Origin: Rhizobium sp. ACO-34A
GTDB taxonomy: Bacteria > Pseudomonadota > Alphaproteobacteria > Rhizobiales > Rhizobiaceae
Direction of reading: 5' to 3'
DNA length: 64,000 bases
Assembly (NCBI GenBank): GCA_002600635.1
Contig: CP021374.1
Location: 124,001 to 188,000 of the forward strand
A program made the translations under genes and the position numbers. Below are positions 55,554-63,892 of the stretch, in pieces (within the stretch, counting starts at the first letter, position 1; each line of letters opens with the position of its first letter). The notes below the pieces were generated by a model. It worked only from the letters and a program-made list of their open reading frames with translations, was not told where the DNA came from and ran no database searches.

Positions 55554-56722
55554 GCACGCAGCAGGCATCCTCTTCGAAAAAGCGGGTTCTCTTCTACGTT
55601 CAGCACCTGCTTGGCATCGGCCATCTGGCGCGAGCCAGCCGGATCGCCGAGGCTCTGGTGGAGGCCGGGTTCTCGGTGACGCTGGTGACGGGCGGTGCGC
55701 CTGTGAACGGCTTCCCGGGAAAGGGCGTCGAACATGTCCAGCTTCCGGCCGTCGTTGCGGCCAAGAGCGGGTTCTCCAGCCTTGCCGATCTTGAGGGCAA
55801 TCCTGTCGATGCGGACTTCGAGCAGAAACGGACGGCTGTTCTGCTGGAGACTTTCGCAAAAGTCGAACCGCATGTCGTCATCATAGAGGCTTTCCCCTTC
55901 GGCCGGCGTCAGATGCGCTTCGAGCTTCTGCCCTTGCTTGCCGTCATAGAGAGTGCCGAACGCCGGCCCCTGTTGTTCAGTTCGGTTCGGGATATCCTGC
56001 AGGAAAACCGCAAGCCCGGTCGGGATCGCGAGACCGCTGATCTTGTCGCCCGGTATTTCGACGGGGTTCTCGTGCATGGCGATCCGCATTTCGTGCGGCT
56101 GGAGGAGACCTTTCCGCTGGCCGGTGAGCTTGGGGAGAAAATCCATTACACCGGCCTTGTCGCGCCGGCCGAGGCAGCGCCATCCGCAGATCGTTTCGGC
56201 GTGGTGATTTCCGCCGGCGGCGGCGCCGTAGGTGCGGCGCTGATTGAGGCCGCACTTGATGCCCGCGATATTCTTGATGATCGCGAGGAATGGTGCGTGA
56301 TCACTGGTCCCAACCTGCCGCAGGCGGATTACGATCGCTTCGCGGCCCGCGTTTCGAGTGGTGTCTCGCTTTTCCGGTTTCGGCCGGACTTCCCGAGCCT
56401 CCTGCCGCAGGCCGGACTTTCGATTTCCCAGGCGGGCTACAACACGGTCTGCGATCTCCTGCGGGCGCGTTGCCGCTCCCTGCTCGTGCCCTTTGCCGCG
56501 GGTGGCGAGACGGAGCAATCCGTCAGGGCCGAGAAGCTGGTTGCGCTGGGTCTGGCGAAGGTCGTCACCGAGGAGGGCTTGGGCGGTGCGGCGATGGCCA
56601 AGGCAATCGCCGCCGCACGCGCGCTCGATTTCCCGCCGGAACTTCCGGTTTCGCTCGACGGTGCCGCCGGAACGGCCCGGGTGATTGCGGCAATGCTCGA
56701 TGCTCAGCCCCATCGGGGCTGA
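55550..56722 (+). CDS. COG4671-type predicted glycosyltransferase, second copy
   Basis: 390 residues from ATG 55550 overlapping the previous stop (ATGA) behind GGAGAGGG. Same fold and order as the 53101 gene: VLFYVQHLLGIGHLARASRIAEAL with a GxGH loop, then VVISAGGGAVGAALIEAAL and LLPQAGLSISQAGYNTVCDLLRARCRSLLVPF. The two flank the frameshifted GT4 gene and look like diverged paralogues by end-to-end motif correspondence. Acts in the same glycan pathway. Donor unknown. Confidence 0.83.
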   Translation: MSTQQASSSKKRVLFYVQHLLGIGHLARASRIAEALVEAGFSVTLVTGGAPVNGFPGKGVEHVQLPAVVAAKSGFSSLADLEGNPVDADFEQKRTAVLLETFAKVEPHVVIIEAFPFGRRQMRFELLPLLAVIESAERRPLLFSSVRDILQENRKPGRDRETADLVARYFDGVLVHGDPHFVRLEETFPLAGELGEKIHYTGLVAPAEAAPSADRFGVVISAGGGAVGAALIEAALDARDILDDREEWCVITGPNLPQADYDRFAARVSSGVSLFRFRPDFPSLLPQAGLSISQAGYNTVCDLLRARCRSLLVPFAAGGETEQSVRAEKLVALGLAKVVTEEGLGGAAMAKAIAAARALDFPPELPVSLDGAAGTARVIAAMLDAQPHRG

Positions 56723-56734
56723 GACGACAGTCCA

Positions 56735-57703
56735 TTATTGGACGACAGAGCAGGCCTTTTCGTCTTCCAGCACGTCGATGCAATCGGGAGAGCGGCGGAA
56801 ATCGTCATAATAGACGGTCCAGATATCCGCGGCTCCGGCCCGGTAAGGGCCGAACTTGAAATACTGGTTCTTTCCGAGGCCGGCATCGCCATGGCCCACA
56901 TGCCCCTTCACGGTGGCGATCCAGACGCGGTCGGCGAAGATTTCTACACGGCCACTGCCATTGGGATCGGGATGGGAGAAGATCGCAAAATCGATCCAGT
57001 CCGTCGATGCCCTGGGCAGAGGATTGTGCTGCACGACGGAAATCTTGTCCGTGCAGGACGGGAAGGTCGCCTCGTCCTCGGCGCTCCAGTCGGAGCCGGA
57101 GGCGGCAAGGGCGCGCATCTGGTTAGTTTCGGGGCGGAACCAGACGGGCGTGCTGCCTTCCGGGCAACGGCCTGCAACGCCGTCGGTCGGCTTGGGGCCG
57201 CCCTCGACATAATTGGTTTCGACCGAGAAGAACATCTTGCCGCGGTCGAGCCGGAGCGCGAGGAAGGGGCTGAAATCCCCTTCGGCATCGGGTCCGATTT
57301 CGCGCTTCCATTGCGCCATCAGATAGCGGTGGTCGTCCTGGGGGACGGGATCGGCCAGCTTCATGGCAAAGCCGAACCAGACCGGCTCATCATAGGGAAC
57401 GCGAAGCGGCGTCTTCTCCCAGATCTCCGCGCGCTCGCTGCAGAGATCATCCGTCGTGGCGCATTGGGAACGAACACTCAGCTTCAGCGCGCCGGCACCA
57501 GTGCGTTTCACTTCGTTCTGGAAAACGTAGGTACCGGCCTTCTGCTCATCGTTCACGCGATAATAGAGGCCGCCATCGGGCGAAAAATCCTCTCCGTCGA
57601 AGCCGTCGAACAATTTCTGGCTGGTCGGTTTGTTGCCGAGTGCCGGTGCTGCGGCAAAGCAGCCTGCAAGGAGCGCAATGCCCAGAAAACGATAGGGTTT
57701 CAA
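56735..57703 (-). CDS. Exported polysaccharide lyase-like protein (heparin lyase I-type fold family)
   Basis: 322 residues from TTG 57703, chosen for a perfect AGGAGG six bases upstream; no ATG or GTG fits as well. A signal sequence with LLAGC at about residues 11-15 is a good lipobox, so it may be an outer-membrane lipoprotein; cleavage after ALG is the alternative. The rest fits the Polysacc_lyase (PF14099) jelly-roll group: ERAEIWEKTPLRVPYDEPVWFGFAMKL, HRYLMAQWKREIG, and a C-terminal GPYRAGAADIWTVYYDDFRR. It may trim the glycan produced by the neighbouring genes. It is convergent with the glycosyltransferase operon. Activity not certain. Confidence 0.8.
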   Translation of the reverse strand: MKPYRFLGIALLAGCFAAAPALGNKPTSQKLFDGFDGEDFSPDGGLYYRVNDEQKAGTYVFQNEVKRTGAGALKLSVRSQCATTDDLCSERAEIWEKTPLRVPYDEPVWFGFAMKLADPVPQDDHRYLMAQWKREIGPDAEGDFSPFLALRLDRGKMFFSVETNYVEGGPKPTDGVAGRCPEGSTPVWFRPETNQMRALAASGSDWSAEDEATFPSCTDKISVVQHNPLPRASTDWIDFAIFSHPDPNGSGRVEIFADRVWIATVKGHVGHGDAGLGKNQYFKFGPYRAGAADIWTVYYDDFRRSPDCIDVLEDEKACSVVQ

Positions 57704-57844
57704 CGATATCCTCCTCTTGCGATTGCGAATGGCGGGCACCCGACGAACGTTGGTTCTTCAGCAATCCCTTTTACATTCGCCGATCAATGGAGGCTAGTGC
57801 AGGCGGAAGCGTTGCAGGTCAATTCGTCGCGAGTTGCCCCGACC

Positions 57845-59545
57845 TCAGGCGTAGCGCTTCGCATCGTCGGCGGAAAGCAGATAAACCCGCATGCTGGTCT
57901 TTCGTCCCTTCAGTGAAACGGAACGGCTGGAGAGCCCGTCATAGGGCACGTGGGCGAGCAACATGATCGGCTCGGAAGCTGCCACTGCAACGTTGAACTG
58001 CTTGGCGACGGCTTCCAGACGGCTGCCGACATTGACGGTGTCGCCGATTGCGGTGAGACCAGCCACCTTGCCATAGCCGATCATGCCGACGATCGCAGGA
58101 CCGAAGTGAATGCCGATGGCAATCCTGAGATCGACGCCGAATTCCTGCATCATCTCCTGATTGAGCTTTTCTGTTTCCGCGACGATCGTGGCGGCGGCCC
58201 TCAACGCCTGCCGACAGGCCTCGCTGGGCTCCGTCGTATCGATGCCGAAAAGGGCCATCACCCCATCGCCGATGAACTTGTCGACCTGTCCCTTGGCTTC
58301 CTCGACCGCCCGTCCGACCACGGAAAAATAGCGGTTGAGCAGGAAGACGATATCATAGGGCAGGCGGCTTTCCGAGATTGTCGTGAAATTGCGGATATCG
58401 CAGAAGAGAACGACGATTTCCTTCTCGCGGCCAGCCTGCTTGACCTGTCTTCCGGAATAGAGATCGCCGCCCACGGGCGGCTCCAGCAACAACGCGACCG
58501 TGACGTCGTAGTCCGGTCGGGTCTGGCAGCTGAGCCTCGTGTCCGGTGCGGCTCTGATACGCAAAAGGGTGGCCTGCTCCATGGCGCTTGGGGGAGCAAG
58601 CGGACCATCGCTGTCCACGATGCGCACACGACAGGTGGAGCAGCGCCCCTTGCCGCCGCACACCGAATAGTGATCGACGCGACCGATCCGACTCGCCTCA
58701 AGGATCGAGGTTCCCCGGGGGACACGGATCTGTGGACCATGCGCATAGGTAATGCGGATCTCCGGTGCGTTGCGCCGGATGGAACGCGCGGCGCGCAGCA
58801 CGACGACCAGACCCAGGCCCAGACCGAAGAAGAGGTAGATGCGGCGCTCTATGGTGGCCAGATCCAATTGGGGCCGGCTCGCCTGATGGCGGGCCACGTT
58901 GCCGTCCGCTGCCGTGAGGACCTGGCCTCTGGCCTCTGCGGCCGTTTCCATCTGGCGACCATTGACCAGCACGCCGACGAGGGCGAGCGTCGGCAGCAGG
59001 ATCGCCAGCGCAAACAGCCATGGCGCCCAGCGCGGAAACCAGTCCCTGAAACGCATGGCGGCGTGAAGGCCGATGCAGCCATGCACCCAGACGACGATGA
59101 CGGCCAGAACCATCTTCAGGCCAAACAGTCCGTTGCCGGTCCACATGCCCCGGATGACGCTCCAGTAGGTACTGTCAAACTGGCCGTAGAGGGCCGGGAC
59201 GCGCGCCGAGATCACATGCTGCGCGATCAGGACCGGAATGGAGAGGCCGAAGAGGACCTGAATCATCATGCGTGGCGGCAAGCGCATGTGGCGGCGCAGG
59301 TAAAGCGTGCGGAGCGCCAGCAGGAAATGGACGAGGAACGAGCCGTAGAGCAGAAGCGTCCCGAGCGGATTGCGCCAGATGATCTTGAAGATTTTCAGAA
59401 CGTCGTCGGCGAAGTCGACCGATATGAGAGTCAGGCTGTGATTGAGAAGATGGGTCGATATGAAGGCGAAGAGAATGATCCCGGATGCTATACCGAGTTG
59501 ATGCGCAGCCTTGTCTGGCAGAAACGGACGAGCAGGCTGCAGCAT
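57845..59545 (-). CDS. cyaC: Membrane adenylate cyclase with SdhC-like anchor and 2Fe-2S ferredoxin domain (CyaC-like)
   Basis: 566 residues in three parts. Six transmembrane helices (about 15-195) resemble the cytochrome b anchor of succinate dehydrogenase, with candidate haem histidines at 32, 36, 73, 110, 155 and 161. A ferredoxin domain (about 262-355) has Cys296, Cys302, Cys305 and Cys340 in the C-x5-C-x2-C-x34-C order of 2Fe-2S plant-type ferredoxins. A class III cyclase domain (about 375-560) has metal Asp383 (FCDIRNFT) and Asp427 (FIGDGVMALFG) and GLTAIGDTVNVGSRLEAVA. A similar S. meliloti cyclase has been described as haem-containing and redox-responsive. Likely makes cAMP in response to quinone or redox state. 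Confidence 0.9.
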   Translation of the reverse strand: MLQPARPFLPDKAAHQLGIASGIILFAFISTHLLNHSLTLISVDFADDVLKIFKIIWRNPLGTLLLYGSFLVHFLLALRTLYLRRHMRLPPRMMIQVLFGLSIPVLIAQHVISARVPALYGQFDSTYWSVIRGMWTGNGLFGLKMVLAVIVVWVHGCIGLHAAMRFRDWFPRWAPWLFALAILLPTLALVGVLVNGRQMETAAEARGQVLTAADGNVARHQASRPQLDLATIERRIYLFFGLGLGLVVVLRAARSIRRNAPEIRITYAHGPQIRVPRGTSILEASRIGRVDHYSVCGGKGRCSTCRVRIVDSDGPLAPPSAMEQATLLRIRAAPDTRLSCQTRPDYDVTVALLLEPPVGGDLYSGRQVKQAGREKEIVVLFCDIRNFTTISESRLPYDIVFLLNRYFSVVGRAVEEAKGQVDKFIGDGVMALFGIDTTEPSEACRQALRAAATIVAETEKLNQEMMQEFGVDLRIAIGIHFGPAIVGMIGYGKVAGLTAIGDTVNVGSRLEAVAKQFNVAVAASEPIMLLAHVPYDGLSSRSVSLKGRKTSMRVYLLSADDAKRYA

Positions 59546-59637
59546 GAAAAGCGACCTTGTGGAAATGGAGCGCGGCGCAGTGCGTCTGGGGGATGAAAGC
59601 GGCTAAAAAGAGGCTTCGGCATCCTCGCCCATCCGGG

Positions 59638-60507
59638 TTAAATTTCCATGCTTTGGCCGTCGCTGAAGACGTGTGCCGACGGAAACATTTGTCGCGCCCG
59701 CGCCGAGATATCGTCGATATCGTCATCCGTGTGGGTAAAGGCGTGGTGGATGAAGCCGACACTGGCGGTGTTCGCAGCCTCGGCGAGTCTTATGGCCTGC
59801 TGCCAGGAAGAATGTCCGATACCGCGGACGTGCTCCATGTCCTCATCGCCGAAGGTGCTGTCGTAGAGGAAGAGATCGGCGTGGTCGATGAGTGACAGAA
59901 CGTTCGGGTCCAGTACCCCGGGGATATGCTCGGTATCGGTTATCAACGCGAATATCTTGCCCTGCCATTCGATACGATAGCCGACGGCTCCGCCGGGATG
60001 GGTGAGCTTCGCGGTTCGCATCACGATGCCGGGGACGGGAGTGAGAATATCGCCTGGCAGGAAATCCCTGAATGTCAGGGATGCCTTCATGATCTCGAGG
60101 CCAACAGGGAAATAAGGGGGACGTAACAAGCCCTCGACGATCTGCCGCGTCGTCATATTTCCCTCGAGATGGCCTGACCAGACGGAAACACGCACGTCGG
60201 GACAATGGAACGGCCCGAAGAACGGAAAGCCCATGATGTGGTCATAGTGACTATGGGTGAGAAACAGATTGAGGTTGGCAATCCGCTCGGCCTTCAGACG
60301 TGCGCCAGCCGGGATGATGCCGGTGCCGCAGTCGAAAATCAGAACTTCATTGCCGCAGCGCAGTTCGACACAGGTCGTATTGCCACCATACCGCGAGAAG
60401 TGAGGACCCGATACCGGTATGGAGCCCCGCGTTCCCCAGACGGTCACCTTCATCTTGTCGATACTGGTGGCCGGTTGGTTCTGGAAATCCTGCGTTTTGC
60501 TATCCAC
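59638..60507 (-). CDS. MBL-fold metallo-hydrolase, possibly phosphodiesterase-like
   Basis: 289 residues from GTG 60507, supported by GAGG eight bases upstream; ATG 60453 and TTG 60522 are alternatives. Metallo-beta-lactamase fold: VTVWGTRGSIPVSGPHFSRYGGNTTCVEL near the start, the metal motif THSHYDHIMGFPFFGPF, TAKLTHPGGAVGYRI, ITDTEHIPG and DLFLYDSTFGDEDM. The GTRGS-P start is shared with phosphodiesterase/RNase Z-like MBL proteins. It lies between the cyclase and a cNMP-binding protein, so a cyclic-nucleotide phosphodiesterase is a testable guess. Confidence 0.85.
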   Translation of the reverse strand: MDSKTQDFQNQPATSIDKMKVTVWGTRGSIPVSGPHFSRYGGNTTCVELRCGNEVLIFDCGTGIIPAGARLKAERIANLNLFLTHSHYDHIMGFPFFGPFHCPDVRVSVWSGHLEGNMTTRQIVEGLLRPPYFPVGLEIMKASLTFRDFLPGDILTPVPGIVMRTAKLTHPGGAVGYRIEWQGKIFALITDTEHIPGVLDPNVLSLIDHADLFLYDSTFGDEDMEHVRGIGHSSWQQAIRLAEAANTASVGFIHHAFTHTDDDIDDISARARQMFPSAHVFSDGQSMEI

Positions 60508-60558
60508 CGGACAAGGCCTCAAGCGCGCCTGTATGGCCGCCGGGCTTGTCCGGATCGG

Positions 60559-61020
60559 TCAGGCATATTCTTCTTCATGGCTCTTCTGGGCTGCAAGCTC
60601 GGACGTGGTCGCCTGAAGCCGATTGGCAAGCACGCGCATGACGCCGAACATCATCGACGGACAATCCGCCATCATCTTGCGGAAGGTTTCCTTGTCGATG
60701 CGCAAGGTGTCCATCGGCGCAATTGCCCTTACCGTGGCGGTACGGTAGCCGTCACAGAGAATGGCGATCTCACCGACGATGGAATTCTTTCCGGCTTCGG
60801 CAACTTTGACTTCACCGCTCGGAGTATCGACGACGATCTCCGCAGTGCCGCTGAGGATAACGAAAGCGGAATCCCCGGTATCACCCTCGTGGAACAGTTC
60901 CTGTCCGGGCGCGAACTTCATGCGGTCGGAAGTAAAAGCCAAAAGTTTCAGCTTGGCCGGATCCGCAGACGCGAAGAACGGCAGGGCGCGCAAGCATTGA
61001 ACCTCATCCATAAGGACCAT
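60559..61020 (-). CDS. Stand-alone cyclic nucleotide-binding domain protein
   Basis: 153 residues made almost wholly of one cNMP-binding domain (about 10-130), with FAPGQELFHEGDTGDSAFVILSG and the phosphate-binding cassette VGEIAILCDGYRTATVRAI, where Gly-Glu and the Arg that contact cyclic nucleotide phosphate are present. No DNA-binding HTH follows, unlike CRP. It must therefore act through protein partners, likely the MBL protein or the ABC-like protein. Next to the cyclase, it is a natural cAMP receiver. Confidence 0.88.
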   Translation of the reverse strand: MVLMDEVQCLRALPFFASADPAKLKLLAFTSDRMKFAPGQELFHEGDTGDSAFVILSGTAEIVVDTPSGEVKVAEAGKNSIVGEIAILCDGYRTATVRAIAPMDTLRIDKETFRKMMADCPSMMFGVMRVLANRLQATTSELAAQKSHEEEYA

Positions 61021-61062
61021 CGCATACCTCCAAACTGAAGCCGGGGAGGGTTTCTACAGAAG

Positions 61063-63813
61063 CTACCTCGTCACCAGCTCTTTCACCATACCGTTTTCTT
61101 CCACCAGAGTCTCGTAGGTTCCGTCAGCAACCAAGCCGCCTTTGTCGAATACCATTATCCGTTCGAAAAGCTTGCAAAGCCGCGGATTTGATAGAACCCA
61201 TATAATAGTGCACTTTTCAGACTTTTCACGCAAGAACGAGATCACATTATTCACCAACTGTGCCTGCAGGCGCGGGTTGAGGCCCGGTAGAGGCTGGTTG
61301 AGAATGCAGTATTCCGTCTGGCGGATCAGCGCGCGGGCAACGTTGAGCTTCTGTCGTTGCAGCAACGTCAATCGTTTGCCGCCGGGGCCGAGATCGTAAT
61401 CAAGGCCGATTGCAAGTATCTCTGTGTATATCCCTTCTTTTTCAGCTACTTGACGAATGAGGGAAGCTATCCGGTTTTGTGCATCCGCATGGCCGCGGCT
61501 GATCTTTCCGAACAGGACATTCTCCATCAGGGATGCCGATGACTGGAACCCGTCTGCCTCGTAACGCGCAATGAGACCGCTCAGTTCCTTCGGTAGATTG
61601 GCGTGGAACTGCTGGCGCGCCTCGACGATCTTGCGCATGATCTCTTCGGTCATGAGGCCGAAGCGGTAGCGGCTCTCGACGTAGGAGAAGGCCGTCAGGA
61701 AGATCGCACGGCGCTGTTCGTCGTTAGACTCTTCAGGGCCGCGGCCCTCGATCTCTTTCAGAATGCGCGCGTAGTCGGGCAGTTCGCGGCCTTCCATGAA
61801 GGGCAGTTCCGGCAGCAGAGGGTTGTTCTGCTGCATGTCTCCGAACAGTTCGACGATCGTGGCGGCAATCGAACGGCCCATCTCGAACAGCAGGGTCGAG
61901 AGGCCGCCGTCCCTGACGATGGAACGGAAATAGTTGCTGGCGATGATCTGCTGGGCGGCTGCCTCGCCGCCGATCAGGGAGCCGAACAACAGGTTTTCCG
62001 CGACGGTCGCTTCGGTGTTGTAGGTCGCGAAATCGAAGGGTATCACCAGTTCCGGCATATTTGCCTTTACGAGCTCGTCGCGAAGCGTCTGCCGGGCGGA
62101 GACCGCAAAACGGGCGATTTCGGCATTTGTTTCCGGATCGATGGAGCTGCGCAAGGCGAGGTCGAGCACGTCCTCCGTCAGCAACACGGTGTCGAGAACG
62201 CCAAGCATCCAGGTGTTGAGCGTATCCTTGTCAACCGCGCTGTCTGGCGTCACCGCAGCGCTGATCCATTCTCCCTCGATGTCGAAATCGACGTTTCCGG
62301 CGAGCCGCGCCTCCGTTATTTCCCAACGACGGCGCGTCGCGGCCTTTCCTTCGCGCTCCAGCGGTTGCAGGGGAGCGTGTTTGAGGCCGTAAAGCAGGTT
62401 GTCCTTCAGGCTTCCATGGAAGAAGTAGCTTTCCGCCGAGACATAGCTGATGCGGCGGCCGGTCACGGATTCGGGAAGGTCCCGAATGTCGATGTCTCCC
62501 GCGGCGACCTTGCCGACCGTCGGCCAGACGGCGCGTCCGATCGCATCCGCGATCATGCTGCCGGCGCTGCCGTTCGCATCGAGGAAGGCAATGGTCTGGC
62601 CGGAATCGACGTGCAGCGAGACGTGGTCGACCATGCGGCCGCCGCTGTCGTCGTCTATGGCGAGGTTGACCGCGGCGAGCGGGCCGGGCAGGGGCGATGG
62701 AACCCCCGTAAAGATCTGCTGGATCTCCGGTTCGAGGATGGAATCGGATTGGAACTGCTCTACAACCTGCTCGAACTTGACCTGAACGTCCTGCCTCGCC
62801 TGATCCCAGTCGATCAGGTCCTTCAGCGGGCTCGGGAGTTCCTTGTAGGCGTTGATGACGGCGACGAGCTGGCCGACGTCGAGATGGCCGCGAAGTGTCA
62901 GATAACCGCCGATACTGTAGAACAGAAACGGCGTGATCTGGGCCAGGAAGTTGTTGATGAACTTCACCATGAACTTCCACTGGTAGAGATCGTAGCGGAT
63001 CGCGAAGATCTCTCCGAGGCGGCGCGCCATGTCGGCGCGCTCATAGTTCGAGGTGTCGTAGGCATGGATCGTGGGCATGCCGTCCACCATCTCGCTGACA
63101 CGGCCGGCAAGGCGACGAGCGGTGATCTGCCGTTCGCGGCCGAGACGGATCAGGCGCCGCCGCATGCGCGGAATGATGCCGATCTGCAGGAGCGCCATGA
63201 AAGCGGCGATCAGGCCGAGCCAGAGGTTCTGCGCCAGAATGAAGGCAAGAGCGGCGATCACCTGACCGCCCAGCAGCGCCGGTTGAACGAAGGCATCGCC
63301 GGCGAAGCCGCCGAGTGGCTCCACCTCGTCCTTGATCATGCTGGCGACTTCCGCGCTCTTCGTGCGCTTGAAATAGATCGGCGGAAAGCGGAGAAGCCGA
63401 TCGATGAGCTGGAAGCGGATCCGGCGCAACAGGCGCTCGCCAAGACGGCCCTTATAGGTATTGATGACGTATTTGAAGGCGTTGTTGATGACGACGAGTG
63501 CCAGAAACTCGACGCTGAGCGCCATCAGCATGGACAGGCGGTCGAGGGGATAGCCGGCGTAAAGCTCCACATAACCCACGAGCGGCATGTCGAAGCCAAG
63601 CTCGAAGAAAGGCTGGATCGCATCCGGTGTCGAAAAGCCTTCTCCCTGAATAGGACCGTTGATGATCTGCTTAGGCAGATCCAGCGATATGAAATAGGGG
63701 ATCATCGACACTGCGACGATCAGAAGAATAATGACTTGCTGACGCCACGTGTGCTTCCAGATGTATCGGGAAAGACTTTTTTCCATAGGGGCGGGACTGG
63801 CCTGATCGAGCAC
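61063..63813 (-). CDS. ABC exporter-like protein with degenerate nucleotide-binding domain
   Basis: 916 residues. N-terminal type IV ABC transmembrane domain (about 20-330), six helices. The C-terminal ATPase-like region (about 380-916) has lost key residues. The Walker A equivalent reads DANGSAGSM (412-420, Lys replaced by Gly418). The signature equivalent is LTLLQ (815-819) in place of LSGGQ. The Walker B equivalent is ILNQPL (837-842), where Asn and Gln replace Asp and Glu. The H loop has Ser875. About 280 extra residues are inserted, with three copies of an ENLLFG-like segment (471-476, 606-611, 764-769). It is likely a pseudo-ATPase. First gene of a minus-strand group with cNMP, MBL and cyclase genes. 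Confidence 0.88.
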   Translation of the reverse strand: MLDQASPAPMEKSLSRYIWKHTWRQQVIILLIVAVSMIPYFISLDLPKQIINGPIQGEGFSTPDAIQPFFELGFDMPLVGYVELYAGYPLDRLSMLMALSVEFLALVVINNAFKYVINTYKGRLGERLLRRIRFQLIDRLLRFPPIYFKRTKSAEVASMIKDEVEPLGGFAGDAFVQPALLGGQVIAALAFILAQNLWLGLIAAFMALLQIGIIPRMRRRLIRLGRERQITARRLAGRVSEMVDGMPTIHAYDTSNYERADMARRLGEIFAIRYDLYQWKFMVKFINNFLAQITPFLFYSIGGYLTLRGHLDVGQLVAVINAYKELPSPLKDLIDWDQARQDVQVKFEQVVEQFQSDSILEPEIQQIFTGVPSPLPGPLAAVNLAIDDDSGGRMVDHVSLHVDSGQTIAFLDANGSAGSMIADAIGRAVWPTVGKVAAGDIDIRDLPESVTGRRISYVSAESYFFHGSLKDNLLYGLKHAPLQPLEREGKAATRRRWEITEARLAGNVDFDIEGEWISAAVTPDSAVDKDTLNTWMLGVLDTVLLTEDVLDLALRSSIDPETNAEIARFAVSARQTLRDELVKANMPELVIPFDFATYNTEATVAENLLFGSLIGGEAAAQQIIASNYFRSIVRDGGLSTLLFEMGRSIAATIVELFGDMQQNNPLLPELPFMEGRELPDYARILKEIEGRGPEESNDEQRRAIFLTAFSYVESRYRFGLMTEEIMRKIVEARQQFHANLPKELSGLIARYEADGFQSSASLMENVLFGKISRGHADAQNRIASLIRQVAEKEGIYTEILAIGLDYDLGPGGKRLTLLQRQKLNVARALIRQTEYCILNQPLPGLNPRLQAQLVNNVISFLREKSEKCTIIWVLSNPRLCKLFERIMVFDKGGLVADGTYETLVEENGMVKELVTR

Positions 63814-63892
63814 AAATCGGATTTTTAATCCCGTACTTATGTATTGTCAAAAGCCCCCGCAAGACGCGTGTTCAGGCTTCGTTCGTGCGGGC

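Noticed and set aside
57950..59596. 548-codon plus-strand open frame opposite the adenylate cyclase
   Set aside because: Shadow of a protein with complete catalytic and Fe-S motifs.
61603..63828. 741-codon plus-strand open frame opposite the ABC-like gene
   Set aside because: Composition is typical of an antisense shadow frame (many Asp, Glu, Arg, His), with no start context and no recognisable domain.
63838..63892. CCCGCA...TGCGGG inverted repeat as terminator at the right end
   Set aside because: Six-base stem with a loop of more than 20 bases and no T tract; too weak to call.
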